A stretch of 48,431 nt of DNA from Candidatus Cryosericum hinesii (lineage in GTDB: Bacteria; Caldisericota; Caldisericia; Cryosericales; Cryosericaceae). The notes beneath the pieces are model-generated. The model ran no database searches. It was not told where the DNA came from and was given only the letters and a program-made list of their open reading frames with translations. A program made the translations under genes and the position numbers. Numbering within the stretch: the stretch's first letter is position 1; each line of letters opens with the position of its first letter. The stretch covers positions 9,679 through 58,109 of the forward strand of contig NZ_QXIW01000022.1 of NCBI RefSeq assembly GCF_003570985.1, in the 5' to 3' direction. Shown here piece after piece: positions 27,083 to 36,885 of this stretch.

Positions 27083-28936
27083 TTATTGCTTCGGAGTCCC
27101 CTGACCCTCAACGGTTTGTCCGTCCTGCGGGGGCTGCTGAGCCTCAGATTGATTCTCCTGAGCAGCTGCCGGCCCCTGCTGGCCAGCCTGATGCTGCAAG
27201 TCCTCGGTAACCTTGGAGAACGCAGTGTTCACTTCGTCGATCTTCGCTTCGATGTCCGAGGTCTTGTTGTCACGTACCAGGTCCTCGAGTTCAGTGAGCT
27301 TCTTCTCTGCCTCTGCCTTGACGTCGGGAGAGATTTTGGCCACGTTCTCTGTCAGCGTCTTGCGTCCGCTGAACACAACCTGATCCGCGCGGTTCTTGAG
27401 CTCGACTTCTTCCTTGACTCTCTTGTCCTGATCGGCAAACTGTTCCGCCTCGTGCTTCATCCGCTCGATCTCGTCATCCTTCAGCTTTGTCGCATTCTCA
27501 ATGGTAATGTGCTGTTCCTTGCCAGTAGCCTTGTCCTTGGCAGTGACGTGCACGATACCATTTGCGTCGATGTCATAGCTGACCTCAATCTGCGGTTCAC
27601 CGCGGCGAGCTGGAGCAATTCCGTCGAGGATGAAGCGTCCCAGCGACATGTTGTCTTTTGCCATCGGGCGCTCGCCCTGCAGGACATGGATCTCGACCTG
27701 CGTCTGACTGTCACTCGCTGTGGTAAAGGTCTGGGTTTTGGAGATAGGCACGGCGGTATTGCGCTTGATCATCTCCGTAACGACGCCGCCGAGCGTTTCG
27801 ATGCCGAGCGTGAGGGGGGTCACATCAACCAGGACCATGCCGCTCTTGACTTCGCCGCCCATGATTCCACCCTGAATCGCAGCACCCATGGCAACGCACT
27901 CCATGGGGTCAACGCCGCGCTCGGGGGTCTTGCCAAAGTAGCTCTCCACAAACTTCTGAACAATCGGCATCCTGGTCGGGCCACCGACGAGGATGATATT
28001 GTCGATCTGCTGTGGGGTGAGACCAGCATCGGCAACAGCACGGTTGACCGGCTCGCGGCACCTGTCGATAATGGGCTGGACCAGAGACTCGAGCTTGGCA
28101 CGGGTAATGGGCATGACCAGATGCTTCGGACCACTCGCGTCTGCCGTGATAAAGGGCAAGTTGATAGTCGTCTCGAAGGTCGTCGAGAGTTCGACCTTGG
28201 CCTTTTCCACGCCCTCACGAAGGCGCTGCATGGCCATCTTGTCGGCGCGCAGATCGATGCCGTTCTGACTATGGAAGTCTTCGGCAACATAGTTCAGAAG
28301 AGCATTGTCCATGTCCGTTCCACCGAGCTGCGTGTCGCCCGACGTCGACTTCACAGTGAAAACGTTTCCTCCGAACTCCATGATCGTCACGTCTAGCGTA
28401 CCGCCACCAAGGTCGAAGACCAGGATCTTGTGCTCGCCCTCCGTCTTGTCGAGTCCGTAGGCAAATGCTGCGGCAGTCGGCTCGTTGATGAGGCGGACCA
28501 CCTCGAGTCCAGCGATTTCGCCTGCATCCTTGGTCGCCTGGCGTTGTGCGTCGTTGAAGTATGCGGGTACAGTAATGACCGCCTTGGATACCTTCTGCCC
28601 AAGGAAAGCTTCCGCATCATTTTTGATCTTGCGAAGGATGAACCCACTGATCTGTTGCGGCGTGTAGGTCTTGCCAAACATGGTGACCGTGTAGTCGGTC
28701 CCCATCTTTCGTTTGATGGCCTGAATCGTCGTCTCGGGGTTCAGAGCTGCCTGGCGACGCGCCGGTTCTCCAACAAGCACTTGCCCGTCTTTGGTAAACG
28801 CGACGTACGACGGAACAGCCTTTCCTCCAATACTGACACCTTCCGCCGCCGGCACGATCGTCGGCTTGCCGCCGACCATGACAGCTGCTGCAGAATTCGA
28901 AGTTCCAAGATCAATACCAATAATCTTCTCTTCCAT
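27083..28936 (-). CDS. dnaK: Chaperone protein DnaK (Hsp70)
   Basis: 617 residues. ATPase landmarks: [56 protein letters not shown] and [10 protein letters not shown]. The substrate domain begins after [14 protein letters not shown], followed by a helical lid and a flexible Gln/Gly-rich tail. The ~24-residue insert near residue 80 of Gram-negative DnaK is missing, which suggests a monoderm-type protein. The ATG at 28936 has AGGAGG 10 nt upstream; an in-frame TTG at 28945 is too close to it. It lies between grpE and dnaJ under CIRCE control. Confidence 0.98.
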   Translation of the reverse strand: MEEKIIGIDLGTSNSAAAVMVGGKPTIVPAAEGVSIGGKAVPSYVAFTKDGQVLVGEPARRQAALNPETTIQAIKRKMGTDYTVTMFGKTYTPQQISGFILRKIKNDAEAFLGQKVSKAVITVPAYFNDAQRQATKDAGEIAGLEVVRLINEPTAAAFAYGLDKTEGEHKILVFDLGGGTLDVTIMEFGGNVFTVKSTSGDTQLGGTDMDNALLNYVAEDFHSQNGIDLRADKMAMQRLREGVEKAKVELSTTFETTINLPFITADASGPKHLVMPITRAKLESLVQPIIDRCREPVNRAVADAGLTPQQIDNIILVGGPTRMPIVQKFVESYFGKTPERGVDPMECVAMGAAIQGGIMGGEVKSGMVLVDVTPLTLGIETLGGVVTEMIKRNTAVPISKTQTFTTASDSQTQVEIHVLQGERPMAKDNMSLGRFILDGIAPARRGEPQIEVSYDIDANGIVHVTAKDKATGKEQHITIENATKLKDDEIERMKHEAEQFADQDKRVKEEVELKNRADQVVFSGRKTLTENVAKISPDVKAEAEKKLTELEDLVRDNKTSDIEAKIDEVNTAFSKVTEDLQHQAGQQGPAAAQENQSEAQQPPQDGQTVEGQGTPKQ

Positions 28937-28979
28937 GTTCGACAAACCTCCTTAGTTAGAATGTTTCCCAACAACTTTG

Positions 28980-29624
28980 TCAGTCGTCGCCAGCGTCATT
29001 GCTCACGACGGTTACCTGCGGTTCCGAGGCAACATCCACCATCGCCGGCCGCAGCAACATCTCTCCTAGTTTATAGCCATCACGCAGGACTCTTACCACG
29101 GTATTGGCTGGCGCACCAGAATCGGTAACGACACGGGCAATTTCGCACGTTGCGGAATCATAGACACCGCCCTCCAGCCCCTCCAGCTTGTGGACTCCAT
29201 TCCTGGCGAGAAACTGGTTTAGTTGCCCGAGAACGGCCTGAGAACCTACGAGGAGGCTCGAATCGTCCTGAGTCCCTTCACCATGCTTCACGAGATGGTC
29301 GAAACTATCGACGATTGCAAGTAGATCAAGAAACAGCGCCAACTTGGTCCTGGCTTCAAAGGAACTCTTGTCACGCTGAAGCGTCGCCTGTTCGCGGATG
29401 CGCAGCATCTGCTCCTCATGAACGGCGCTGTTGAGACGCTCTACTTCGTGCTGCAACTCCCGTATTCTGGACCCAAGCGTTCTCAATGCCTGCCCTCCAT
29501 CACCATCCTCATGGTCGGGAGCTGAATCCAAGGGCACCTCGGGGACCGACTGAACACACTCGGACTCATCCTTCTCTGCACCTCGCTCCTCACCAGCCAT
29601 ATACCACCTGCTTCGGTTCATCAT
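28980..29624 (-). CDS. grpE: Nucleotide exchange factor GrpE
   Basis: 214 residues (206 if the internal ATG at 29600 is used). An acidic N-terminus is followed by a long coiled coil (LGSRIRELQHEVERLNSAVHEE region), a four-helix segment (LALFLDLLAIVDSFDHLV) and the C-terminal beta-wing (VRVLRDGYKLGEMLLRPAMVDVA), the GrpE hallmark. It releases ADP from DnaK. Start choice is open: ATG 29624 has GGAG 9 nt upstream, ATG 29600 has AGGTGG 3 nt upstream. First gene of the heat-shock operon. Confidence 0.94.
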   Translation of the reverse strand: MMNRSRWYMAGEERGAEKDESECVQSVPEVPLDSAPDHEDGDGGQALRTLGSRIRELQHEVERLNSAVHEEQMLRIREQATLQRDKSSFEARTKLALFLDLLAIVDSFDHLVKHGEGTQDDSSLLVGSQAVLGQLNQFLARNGVHKLEGLEGGVYDSATCEIARVVTDSGAPANTVVRVLRDGYKLGEMLLRPAMVDVASEPQVTVVSNDAGDD

Positions 29625-29656
29625 GTGTAGGCTCTCCGGTTAATTGTCACCATATG

Positions 29657-29670
29657 GGCTGCATGCAGCC
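29657..29670. repeat. 14-bp perfect palindrome in the grpE leader
   Basis: GGCTGCATGCAGCC reads the same on both strands. It lies between the CIRCE element and the grpE start, in the transcribed leader. It could be a dimeric-protein operator; with no loop it is a poor RNA hairpin. Confidence 0.5.
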
Positions 29671-29686
29671 TTGAATTCTCTGGATG

Positions 29687-29713
29687 TTAGCACTCTCAGT
29701 ACAAGACTGCTAA
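29687..29713. promoter_or_regulatory. CIRCE element (HrcA operator)
   Basis: TTAGCACTC, 9-bp spacer, GACTGCTAA: an inverted repeat matching the CIRCE consensus TTAGCACTC-N9-GAGTGCTAA with one mismatch in the right arm. It lies just after the predicted grpE transcription start, where HrcA binding would block transcription. HrcA itself is not encoded in the window. Confidence 0.92.
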
Positions 29714-29723
29714 TCGTGCAATA

Positions 29724-29751
29724 ATTGTAGTGCAAAGTATAGTGGTGTCAA
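29724..29751 (-). promoter_or_regulatory. Promoter of grpE-dnaK-dnaJ
   Basis: TTGACA (29746-29751), 16-bp spacer, TACAAT (29724-29729) on the minus strand. The start point should fall near 29717, immediately upstream of the CIRCE element. Confidence 0.85.
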
Positions 29752-29772
29752 GCTTTCAGTCACCGCAAACCG

Positions 29773-29802
29773 TTGATTTCTGGCGCAGTAACGCGATAAT
29801 AT
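29773..29802 (+). promoter_or_regulatory. Promoter of the deoC-rpoD operon
   Basis: TTGATT (29773-29778), 18-bp spacer, TAATAT (29797-29802), 28 nt before the deoC ATG. It is divergent from the grpE promoter, with about 22 bp between the two -35 elements. Confidence 0.65.
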
Positions 29803-29830
29803 AAAGGATTCAAATACTCGGAGGCAATCA

Positions 29831-30505
29831 ATGTATACTGATCAGATTACGAGGAAGGAACTTGCCAGCTTTATGGATCACACTCTCCTCAGGCCCGAGG
29901 CGACGTGCGCCGACATCGAGCGACTGTGTGCCGAAGCCATACAGTTCGGAACGGTCGCGGTATGTATCAACTCATCCATGGTTGAGACCGCCTCTGCCGT
30001 CCTGAATGGATCTAACGTACGCGTGGCGTCCGTCGTGGGCTTTCCGCTTGGCACATCTCTGTCGGCTGCCAAGGCGCGGGAGACTGAGTTGGCCATCCGC
30101 CAGGGAGCGTCGGAGATCGACACGGTCATCCAGATCGGATGGCTCAAGGAGAAAAACTACCGCGGAGTTGCACAGGACATCGGAGCGGTCGTTGCATCGG
30201 CTGGAGATGCTCTCGTGAAAGTCATCATCGAGGCCTGTCTGCTTACCGATGAGGAGAAGCGGGTGGCATGTGCCATTGCCGTCTCGGCCGGAGCAGGGTT
30301 TGTCAAGACGAGCACCGGCTTCAGCAAGGCAGGCGCTACAGAAGACGATGTCAGGCTGATGCGCGAAGTCGTGGGACCTCTCATTGGCGTGAAGGCCGCA
30401 GGAGGTATCCGCGATCTTCACACTGCCATCGCTATGCTCAATGCGGGGGCGACGCGCCTCGGGGTTTCTGCGTCTGCCGCCATTCTTGCGGAGGCACAAC
30501 AGTAG
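29831..30505 (+). CDS. deoC: Deoxyribose-phosphate aldolase
   Basis: Class I aldolase (224 residues) that splits 2-deoxyribose 5-phosphate into glyceraldehyde 3-phosphate and acetaldehyde in deoxynucleoside catabolism. The Schiff-base lysine is Lys159 in VKTSTGFS; Lys188 in VGPLIGVKAAGGIRD and Asp97 in EIDTVIQIG complete the catalytic set. Start is supported by GGAGG 7 nt upstream. It heads a long plus-strand operon whose other genes concern DNA and translation, so its position may be incidental or link nucleotide salvage with dgt. Confidence 0.95.
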   Translation: MYTDQITRKELASFMDHTLLRPEATCADIERLCAEAIQFGTVAVCINSSMVETASAVLNGSNVRVASVVGFPLGTSLSAAKARETELAIRQGASEIDTVIQIGWLKEKNYRGVAQDIGAVVASAGDALVKVIIEACLLTDEEKRVACAIAVSAGAGFVKTSTGFSKAGATEDDVRLMREVVGPLIGVKAAGGIRDLHTAIAMLNAGATRLGVSASAAILAEAQQ

Positions 30506-30511
30506 CACTCA

Positions 30512-31294
30512 ATGGTCTATCACTGGACACTCGCCTCCATTCTCAATGCTTCGAGGGTAGGAGAGAAGGACAAGCGCTTGGTGCTCTTCTCCAGAGAACT
30601 GGGCAAAGTCACGGCTGTTGCTCGAGGGGCAGCAGCCCCAGACGCGAAGTGGTCAACCTCGTTCGAACCTTTCTCGCTCCTTTACCTCCGTCTGTACGAC
30701 CGCTCCCGCTTTCTGACTGTGGTCAGTTCGGAGGAACGAGTGGTCTATACTGGTGTTCTATCGTCTCTATCGAGATCGCTGAAAGGTATGGCAATGAACC
30801 AGCTGGCAGAATGTGTTCTTGAGCCATCCTCGGTGGAACCAGGCTTGTTTGCCGCGTACGTCACAGCTCTGTCGAGGCTCAACATCGCGACGAATGCCGC
30901 CGAGGAGGACAGGACCTTCCTGCAGTTCACCCTTGATGTCCTCACTGAACTCGGTTTCGGTATCAGTTCCCTGCATTGTGAACGGTGCGGAGCGGCACTG
31001 GACAAGAATGTACACTTCTCCATGAGAGACAATGCCTTTCATTGTTCCCCCTGCGCGACAACTGAAACAGATGTTGTCCTCTCTCCGGGGCTCGTCAGCT
31101 TTCTTCGGACGGGAGAAGGCAGCATCGATGCGCGTCGTACGCTCATGGGTATTGCACTGACGCTGCGATTGCTGAGGTCTGCTGCCGACAAACTGGCCGT
31201 CACACAAGCCTTCGAGCAGTTCGCGCAGAACGCTGCTACACTGTTTCACATTGACACAAGAGAAGAACCCAAGGAGTCATGCCATGAACTTTGA
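30512..31294 (+). CDS. recO: DNA repair protein RecO
   Basis: 260 residues. N-terminal OB fold (ILNASRVGEKDKRLVLFSRELGKVTAVARGA) and a helical domain with a zinc site (CERCGAALDK ... FHCSPC), as in the RecO family. RecO helps load RecA onto gaps with RecF/RecR. It lies 6 bp after deoC, and its 3' end overlaps the glyQ start. recO before glyQS is a conserved order in many Gram-positive genomes. Confidence 0.92.
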   Translation: MVYHWTLASILNASRVGEKDKRLVLFSRELGKVTAVARGAAAPDAKWSTSFEPFSLLYLRLYDRSRFLTVVSSEERVVYTGVLSSLSRSLKGMAMNQLAECVLEPSSVEPGLFAAYVTALSRLNIATNAAEEDRTFLQFTLDVLTELGFGISSLHCERCGAALDKNVHFSMRDNAFHCSPCATTETDVVLSPGLVSFLRTGEGSIDARRTLMGIALTLRLLRSAADKLAVTQAFEQFAQNAATLFHIDTREEPKESCHEL

Positions 31295-32132
31295 AGAAAT
31301 GGTTTCCAAGCTGGAGCACTTCTGGGAAGGCGAAGGTTGCATACGTCTGTTCCCGTATGATCAGGAGGTAGGGGCAGGTACACTGAGCCCATATACATTC
31401 CTGCGAGTCCTGGGGCGCAAACCCTGGAAAGCCGTCTACGTACAACCGTCACGACGTCCAGCAGACGGTCGATATGGCGAGAACCCAAACCGTCTATACA
31501 TGCATCACCAGTTGCAGGTCATCGTCAAGCCTCCCACCACCGACATTCAGGACACGTACCTGCGAAGCCTCTACCTGCTCGGTCTCAAGCCGGCCGAACA
31601 TGACATCCGGTTCGTCGAGGACAACTGGGAGACGCCAGTACTCGGGGCTGCGGGCGTCGGCTGGGAAGTCTGGCTCGACGGCATGGAAGTAACGCAGTTC
31701 ACATACTTCCAGCAGGCAGGCGGCCAGGAAGTCCCCGTTGTGGCAGTCGAGATAACGTATGGTCTCGAACGGCTCGCTATGTTCGTTCAGGAGAAGAAGA
31801 ACGTCTACGAACTGGAATGGCACGATGGCGTCACCTATGGAGACTTGCGACAGCAGGTCGAGCGGGAAAACAGTATCTACTCGTTTGAGCAAGCCGACAT
31901 CGAGACACTTGTCACGATGTTCGACCTCTGCGAAAAGGAGTCTCAGCGCATGATCGACAAGAAACTCATCACTCCTGCCTACGAATACCTCCTGAAATGC
32001 TCACATACGTTCAACGTCCTTGACGCCCGTGGCACCGTCGGCGTTTCTCAGCGTATGGCCTATCTTGCCCGCGTGCGCCGTCTCGCGTACGGTTGCGCGA
32101 ACCTCTACCTGGAGAACGAAAACCATGAGTGA
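31284..32132 (+). CDS. glyQ: Glycyl-tRNA synthetase alpha subunit
   Basis: Catalytic subunit of the alpha2beta2 enzyme; 282 residues from ATG 31284, which has AAGGAG 7 nt upstream (the frame is open earlier, inside recO). Class II core blocks: LEHFWEGEGCIRLFPYDQEVGAGTL, PSRRPADGRYGENPNRLY, the aminoacylation region WEVWLDGMEVTQFTYFQQAGG and ITYGLERLAMFVQ. The C-terminal ARGTVGVSQR is typical. It overlaps recO by 11 bp and glyS by 8 bp. No T-box leader is visible. Confidence 0.97.
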   Translation: MNFEEMVSKLEHFWEGEGCIRLFPYDQEVGAGTLSPYTFLRVLGRKPWKAVYVQPSRRPADGRYGENPNRLYMHHQLQVIVKPPTTDIQDTYLRSLYLLGLKPAEHDIRFVEDNWETPVLGAAGVGWEVWLDGMEVTQFTYFQQAGGQEVPVVAVEITYGLERLAMFVQEKKNVYELEWHDGVTYGDLRQQVERENSIYSFEQADIETLVTMFDLCEKESQRMIDKKLITPAYEYLLKCSHTFNVLDARGTVGVSQRMAYLARVRRLAYGCANLYLENENHE

Positions 32133-34200
32133 CCTGCTGATCGAGATCTTGACTGAGGAACTTCCGGCACGGTTCGTGGATAACGCCCGGGCGCAACTGG
32201 TCGAACATGTCACAACACATCTCGACGAGTCCTTCGTGGGGCATGGAGATGTCCGTGGCTTCTCCACGCCACGACGGCTTGTTGTGCTAGCTCACAACGT
32301 CAAGGAGCAGACGGACAGCCGAACCACGGAAGTAAAAGGACCGGCCAAGGCGTCGAGCTATGACGCTCAGGGAAATCCTACGCCGGCTCTGCTCGGCTTC
32401 TGCAGAGGGCAGGGCGTGGATCCTGCCGACACCTACGCCGTGGACGTCGCCGACAAGTCATACGTCTACGCCCGGAAAACGGTTGCGGGACAGAAGTCCT
32501 CTGAGCTCGTCGAGGCCTTTCTCCCTCGCCTGCCTCACGAAATCACGTTCCCCAAGATGATGCACTGGGAGGAGTCCGGGTTCCAGTTTGCGCGACCCAT
32601 TCGCGGATTGCTCGCGCTGCTCGGCGTCGAAGTCCTTCACTGGGAAATAGCTGGAGTACAGAGCTCGAACACCACCTTTGGCCTCCGCGTCGGCAAGCCG
32701 AAACCAATAACGGTTACGTCACCGGAAGATTATATGCGGCGGCTGCGTGAAGCATTCGTCATCGTCGACCCCGCCGAACGCCGCCGCCTGATCGAAAAAC
32801 AGGTAGACAAGCTGCTGAAACCTCTTGCCTTCAAGCTCGGAGAAAATATGGGCGATCTTCTGGACGAGGTCGTGAACCTCGTTGAATACCCGTCCGTCTT
32901 CCTGGGAGACCTCCCGAAAACGGCTACCGAACTCCCTGAAAGCGTCGTCCGTTCTGTGCTCCAGCAACAGATGCATTCCTTCCTGGTGTACGATCAGAAC
33001 GAAAACGTCGTTCCACACTTCCTGAGCGTTCGCAACGGCCTTACCGACTTCATCGACGTCGTGCGACGAGGCAATGAGAGCGTCGCCAATGCCCGTCTTC
33101 TGGATGCAGCCTTCTTCATCCAGGAAGACATGCGAGAGCCTCTGGAGGCATATGTGGGCCGACTGGATACTCTGATCTTTATGGACAAACTCGGCACCAT
33201 GGCCACCAAAACGCTGCGGCTCGAGCGACTGGCAGTTTGCGCGACCGCGTACGCTTCGGTGAGGCCGGAAGAGCAAGCGGCACTCGTCGCTGCAGCCCAC
33301 CTCTCCAAAGCAGATCTTGCGACCAGCATGGTGAAGGAGTACACATCGCTCCAAGGCGAGATCGGCAGCGTCTATCTCTCGCGTGCCGGCGGTTCGCCAG
33401 ACATTGTATCCGCCATTCGTGAGCAGTACGTGCCTCGCTCTCCTTCGGAAGACATTCCAGCGACGAGGGTCGGGCAACTGCTCGGAATCATCGACAAAGT
33501 CGATACGCTCACAGGCATCCTTGGCACTGGTTTCAACCCTTCCGGGTCAGAAGACCCCTATGGCCTCCGACGTGCCGGCAATGGCATCGTCCGCACAATC
33601 ATCGAGTCACGTGAGTTTGTGGACCTGGAAACTCTTGTGAAGAAAGCGGTCGAGGGGTATCAGGCTACCGGGTCCCTGCCACATCCTGAAGACCTGCAGC
33701 AGAGAGTCCTGGACTACCTGAAAGGACGCATTACTCAGTATTTCAAGGAGAAACAGCTGACCAGGGAATACGCCCCGCTTGAAAACCTCCCAGTCGTCGA
33801 ACTGGGTTCCATACCCGAACGCATGCAGGCACTGCATGAAGCGGCCGGCGACGCCGTACTTGTGACCCTTGCGGACAGTCATCGCAGGATACAAAACATC
33901 ACCAAGGGGCTTCCTGCTGCGACGAGCCTTCCTGCAGACTTGCTCCTGACGGATTCCGAGGAACTCGTACTCAGACGGGCGGCCGAGGCTGCTGCACCGC
34001 AAATTCTTCAGTTCCTGGCAGCACGGAAGTATCCAGAGGCCATCCGGACATGCGAGGAACTCGCCGTTCCCGTCACGGATTTCTTTGACCGCATCCTCGT
34101 TATGGCCACCGACGAACGAGTGCGAAGCGCACGCTTATTGCTTTTGTGCTACCTGAAGTATATACTTGGGCTTGTTTGCGACTATTCCAAGCTAACCTAG
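32125..34200 (+). CDS. glyS: Glycyl-tRNA synthetase beta subunit
   Basis: 691 residues, tRNA-binding subunit. Starts MSDLLIEILTEELPARF, the usual beginning, and continues with FSTPRRLVVLAHNV, the HD-like and beta domains (GLLALLGVEVLHWEIAGV; EYPSVFLGDLP; NAYG-like FIQEDMREPLEAYVGRL), and a C-terminal DALR-type anticodon-binding region (FFDRILVMATDERVRSARLLLL). Length is normal. It overlaps glyQ by 8 bp. Translation of the two subunits is probably coupled. Confidence 0.96.
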   Translation: MSDLLIEILTEELPARFVDNARAQLVEHVTTHLDESFVGHGDVRGFSTPRRLVVLAHNVKEQTDSRTTEVKGPAKASSYDAQGNPTPALLGFCRGQGVDPADTYAVDVADKSYVYARKTVAGQKSSELVEAFLPRLPHEITFPKMMHWEESGFQFARPIRGLLALLGVEVLHWEIAGVQSSNTTFGLRVGKPKPITVTSPEDYMRRLREAFVIVDPAERRRLIEKQVDKLLKPLAFKLGENMGDLLDEVVNLVEYPSVFLGDLPKTATELPESVVRSVLQQQMHSFLVYDQNENVVPHFLSVRNGLTDFIDVVRRGNESVANARLLDAAFFIQEDMREPLEAYVGRLDTLIFMDKLGTMATKTLRLERLAVCATAYASVRPEEQAALVAAAHLSKADLATSMVKEYTSLQGEIGSVYLSRAGGSPDIVSAIREQYVPRSPSEDIPATRVGQLLGIIDKVDTLTGILGTGFNPSGSEDPYGLRRAGNGIVRTIIESREFVDLETLVKKAVEGYQATGSLPHPEDLQQRVLDYLKGRITQYFKEKQLTREYAPLENLPVVELGSIPERMQALHEAAGDAVLVTLADSHRRIQNITKGLPAATSLPADLLLTDSEELVLRRAAEAAAPQILQFLAARKYPEAIRTCEELAVPVTDFFDRILVMATDERVRSARLLLLCYLKYILGLVCDYSKLT

Positions 34201-34217
34201 GCCTGACAGGAGGAACC

Positions 34218-36869
34218 ATGGACCAGCGGAAGTTTGTCTACGATTTCGAAGAAGGCAGCAAGGAAATGAAGACCATTCTCGGAGGAAAGGGAGCAGGCCT
34301 CGCAGAGATGACAAAAATCGGGCTTCCCGTACCTCCCGGTTTCACGATTTCGACTGAGATGTGCCCCGAGTACCTCAAGGTTGGCGATATCCCTGAAACT
34401 CTGAGGAATGAAATCAGAGAACATCTTGCCAGACTGGAAGGTAAACTTGGCAAGAAGTTTGGCTCAGCGCAGAACCCGCTGCTCGTGTCCGTCCGCTCTG
34501 GTGCGGCAGTCTCGATGCCAGGCATGATGGACACGATCCTCAATCTCGGACTCAACATCGAGACCGTTGAAGGCCTTGCAACGCTGACTGGAAACCCCCG
34601 CTTCGCCTGGGACTCCTACCGCAGATTCACGCAGATGTATGGCAACGTTGTGCTGGGTATCGAGCACAACGACTTCGAGACCATACTTGCAGAGCAGAAG
34701 CAGCTTCAGGGAGTCACGCTGGATACAGACCTGTCCATCGACAGCCTGAAGGCTTTGGTCCAGAAGTACTTCGCGCTTGTCCAGGAGAAGACTGGCAAGC
34801 CCTTCCCGCAGGACCCGATGGACCAGTTGCTCGGGGCAGTGGGTGCCGTATTCCGTTCATGGAATACCGAGCGAGCCATCACCTACCGCAAGATCGAAAA
34901 AATCGACAGTCTCATCGGTACGGCCGTCACGGTTCAGTCCATGGTCTTCGGCAACATGGGCAACGACTCGGCAACGGGCGTCTGTTTCACCCGTGACAAT
35001 TCCACCGGAGCCAAGCGCTTCTCGGGCGAGTATCTTGTCAACGCCCAGGGCGAAGACGTCGTCGCCGGCATTCGCACACCAAAGAACATCGACGAAATGG
35101 AGACCGAGATACCCGAAACGTACAAGCGCCTCGTCGAAGTATCGCTTCTTCTCGAGAAGCACTATCGTGACATGCAGGACATGGAGTTTACGGTCGAACG
35201 TGGCAAACTGTTCATGCTGCAGACTCGCAATGCCAAACGGAGCCCGGTCGCAGCCGTCAAGGTCGCAGTCGACATGGTCGTCGAGGGTCTCCTCACAAAG
35301 GAAGAAGCGGTCATGCGGGTGACTCCCACACAGCTCGACACCCTGTTGCATCCACAGGTAGACCCGCAGGCCAAGGTCCAGGTCATTGCTAGGGCAATCC
35401 CTGCTTCCCCAGGTGCCGGGTATGGAAAAGTCATCTTCGAGTCAAAGAAGGCTGCCGAGCTTGGAGAAGCTGGAGAGAAGGTTGTTCTTGTTCGTCAGGA
35501 CACGTCTCCCGAGGACATCGATGGTATCTCCAAGGCTCAGGCGACACTGACGACACGTGGTGGCGCGTCGGCGCATGCAGCGCTTGTAGCGCGTGGTCTG
35601 GGCAAGCCGTGCGTAGTTGGCGCCGACCAGATAAAACTCAACGGTGTTGAGAAAACGTTCGTGGCAAATGGTGTGACCGTCCACGAAGGCGACGTCATTA
35701 CGGTGAACGGCACCACTGGCGAAGTCATCCTGGGCCAAGCCCCCATGGTGGATGCCGAGCAGACGGCCGAACTTGCGACCTTGCTTGGCTATGCAGACGG
35801 CATTCGCCGTCTCGGTGTACGTGCCAACGCCGACACGCCCGCGAATGCCCACAAGGCACGCGCTTTTGGTGCAGAGGGCATTGGCTTGTGTCGCACGGAG
35901 CGTATGTTCAACGACCCCGAGCGTCTGCCCCTCATGCAAGAGATGGTCATCGCAGGTTCGCTCGAAGAGCGTACCCCCGCCCTCGAGAAACTTCTTCCCA
36001 TGCAACGCGACGACTTCGAGAAGATCCTTGAGGCCATGGATGGTTTCCCCGTTATCATCCGTCTGCTGGACCCGCCTCTCCACGAGTTCCTTCCCCAGAT
36101 AGACCGACTCACTGAAGAAATGGCCGAGGCAGAGACAGCTCACGACGAAGCACGCATCGCCTATCTGCAGAAGGTCATGAAGCGGTACAACGAGCTGAAG
36201 GAGTTCAACCCGATGATCGGGTTCCGCGGCTGCCGCGTTGGAATCGTGTATCCCGACATCTACCAGCTGCAGGTCCGTGCAATCGCCGAGGCAACTGCTA
36301 CACTGGTCAAGCGAGGATTGCACCCGATGCCCGAGATCATGCTTCCCCTCGTCGGCCACGTCAATGAGATCAAGGTACTCAAGCCTCTGGTTCAGGAAGA
36401 GCTCGACAAGGTGTTCAAGCGTGAGGGCATCACGGTTGCCGTGAAGATCGGCACCATGGTCGAAGTACCGCGCGCATGCCTGACTGCAGATGAGATCGCC
36501 GAGTACGCGGAGTTCTTCAGCTTTGGGACCAACGACCTCACTCAGACGACGTATGCCTATAGCCGCGATGATGCCGCAGGCACGTTCTTACCGGCCTACC
36601 TCGAGTCGAAGATCCTGGACGTCGACCCATTCCAGACCATCGACCGGAAAGGCGTGGGCAAGCTCATCCGCATCGCGGTGGTTCTTGGCCGCCAGACGAA
36701 CCCCGGCCTCGAAATCGGCATCTGCGGGGAACAGGGGGGTGAGGCTGATTCGATCGATTTCTGCCACACCTCAGGTCTCGACTATGTTTCCTGCTCGGCT
36801 CCACGCGTCCCCATTGCGCGCCTTGCAGCTGCGCAGGCTGCCATCAAGAACAGGCCGGCCGCCAGCTAG
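34218..36869 (+). CDS. ppdK: Pyruvate, phosphate dikinase
   Basis: 883 residues, interconverting pyruvate + ATP + Pi and phosphoenolpyruvate + AMP + PPi. N-terminal ATP-grasp domain (GGKGAGLAEMTKIGLPVPPG; VSVRSGAAVSMPGMMDTILN), central phosphohistidine domain with the catalytic His453 in TTRGGASAHAALVARG, and C-terminal PEP-binding barrel ending in ICGEQGGEADSIDFC with catalytic Cys836. Start at ATG 34218 has AGGAGG 3-4 nt upstream; the open frame extends into glyS. Lies 17 bp after glyS. Suggests pyrophosphate-linked glycolysis or gluconeogenesis. Confidence 0.97.
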   Translation: MDQRKFVYDFEEGSKEMKTILGGKGAGLAEMTKIGLPVPPGFTISTEMCPEYLKVGDIPETLRNEIREHLARLEGKLGKKFGSAQNPLLVSVRSGAAVSMPGMMDTILNLGLNIETVEGLATLTGNPRFAWDSYRRFTQMYGNVVLGIEHNDFETILAEQKQLQGVTLDTDLSIDSLKALVQKYFALVQEKTGKPFPQDPMDQLLGAVGAVFRSWNTERAITYRKIEKIDSLIGTAVTVQSMVFGNMGNDSATGVCFTRDNSTGAKRFSGEYLVNAQGEDVVAGIRTPKNIDEMETEIPETYKRLVEVSLLLEKHYRDMQDMEFTVERGKLFMLQTRNAKRSPVAAVKVAVDMVVEGLLTKEEAVMRVTPTQLDTLLHPQVDPQAKVQVIARAIPASPGAGYGKVIFESKKAAELGEAGEKVVLVRQDTSPEDIDGISKAQATLTTRGGASAHAALVARGLGKPCVVGADQIKLNGVEKTFVANGVTVHEGDVITVNGTTGEVILGQAPMVDAEQTAELATLLGYADGIRRLGVRANADTPANAHKARAFGAEGIGLCRTERMFNDPERLPLMQEMVIAGSLEERTPALEKLLPMQRDDFEKILEAMDGFPVIIRLLDPPLHEFLPQIDRLTEEMAEAETAHDEARIAYLQKVMKRYNELKEFNPMIGFRGCRVGIVYPDIYQLQVRAIAEATATLVKRGLHPMPEIMLPLVGHVNEIKVLKPLVQEELDKVFKREGITVAVKIGTMVEVPRACLTADEIAEYAEFFSFGTNDLTQTTYAYSRDDAAGTFLPAYLESKILDVDPFQTIDRKGVGKLIRIAVVLGRQTNPGLEIGICGEQGGEADSIDFCHTSGLDYVSCSAPRVPIARLAAAQAAIKNRPAAS

Positions 36870-36885
36870 CATAGAATTCTCATAC

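Noticed and set aside
27074-28396. 440-codon plus-strand frame opposite dnaK
   Set aside because: Antisense shadow of a highly conserved gene; Leu/Val/Asp-rich low-complexity translation without motifs.
31100-31283. T-box riboswitch before glyQ
   Set aside because: glyQ overlaps recO and there is no untranslated leader to hold one.
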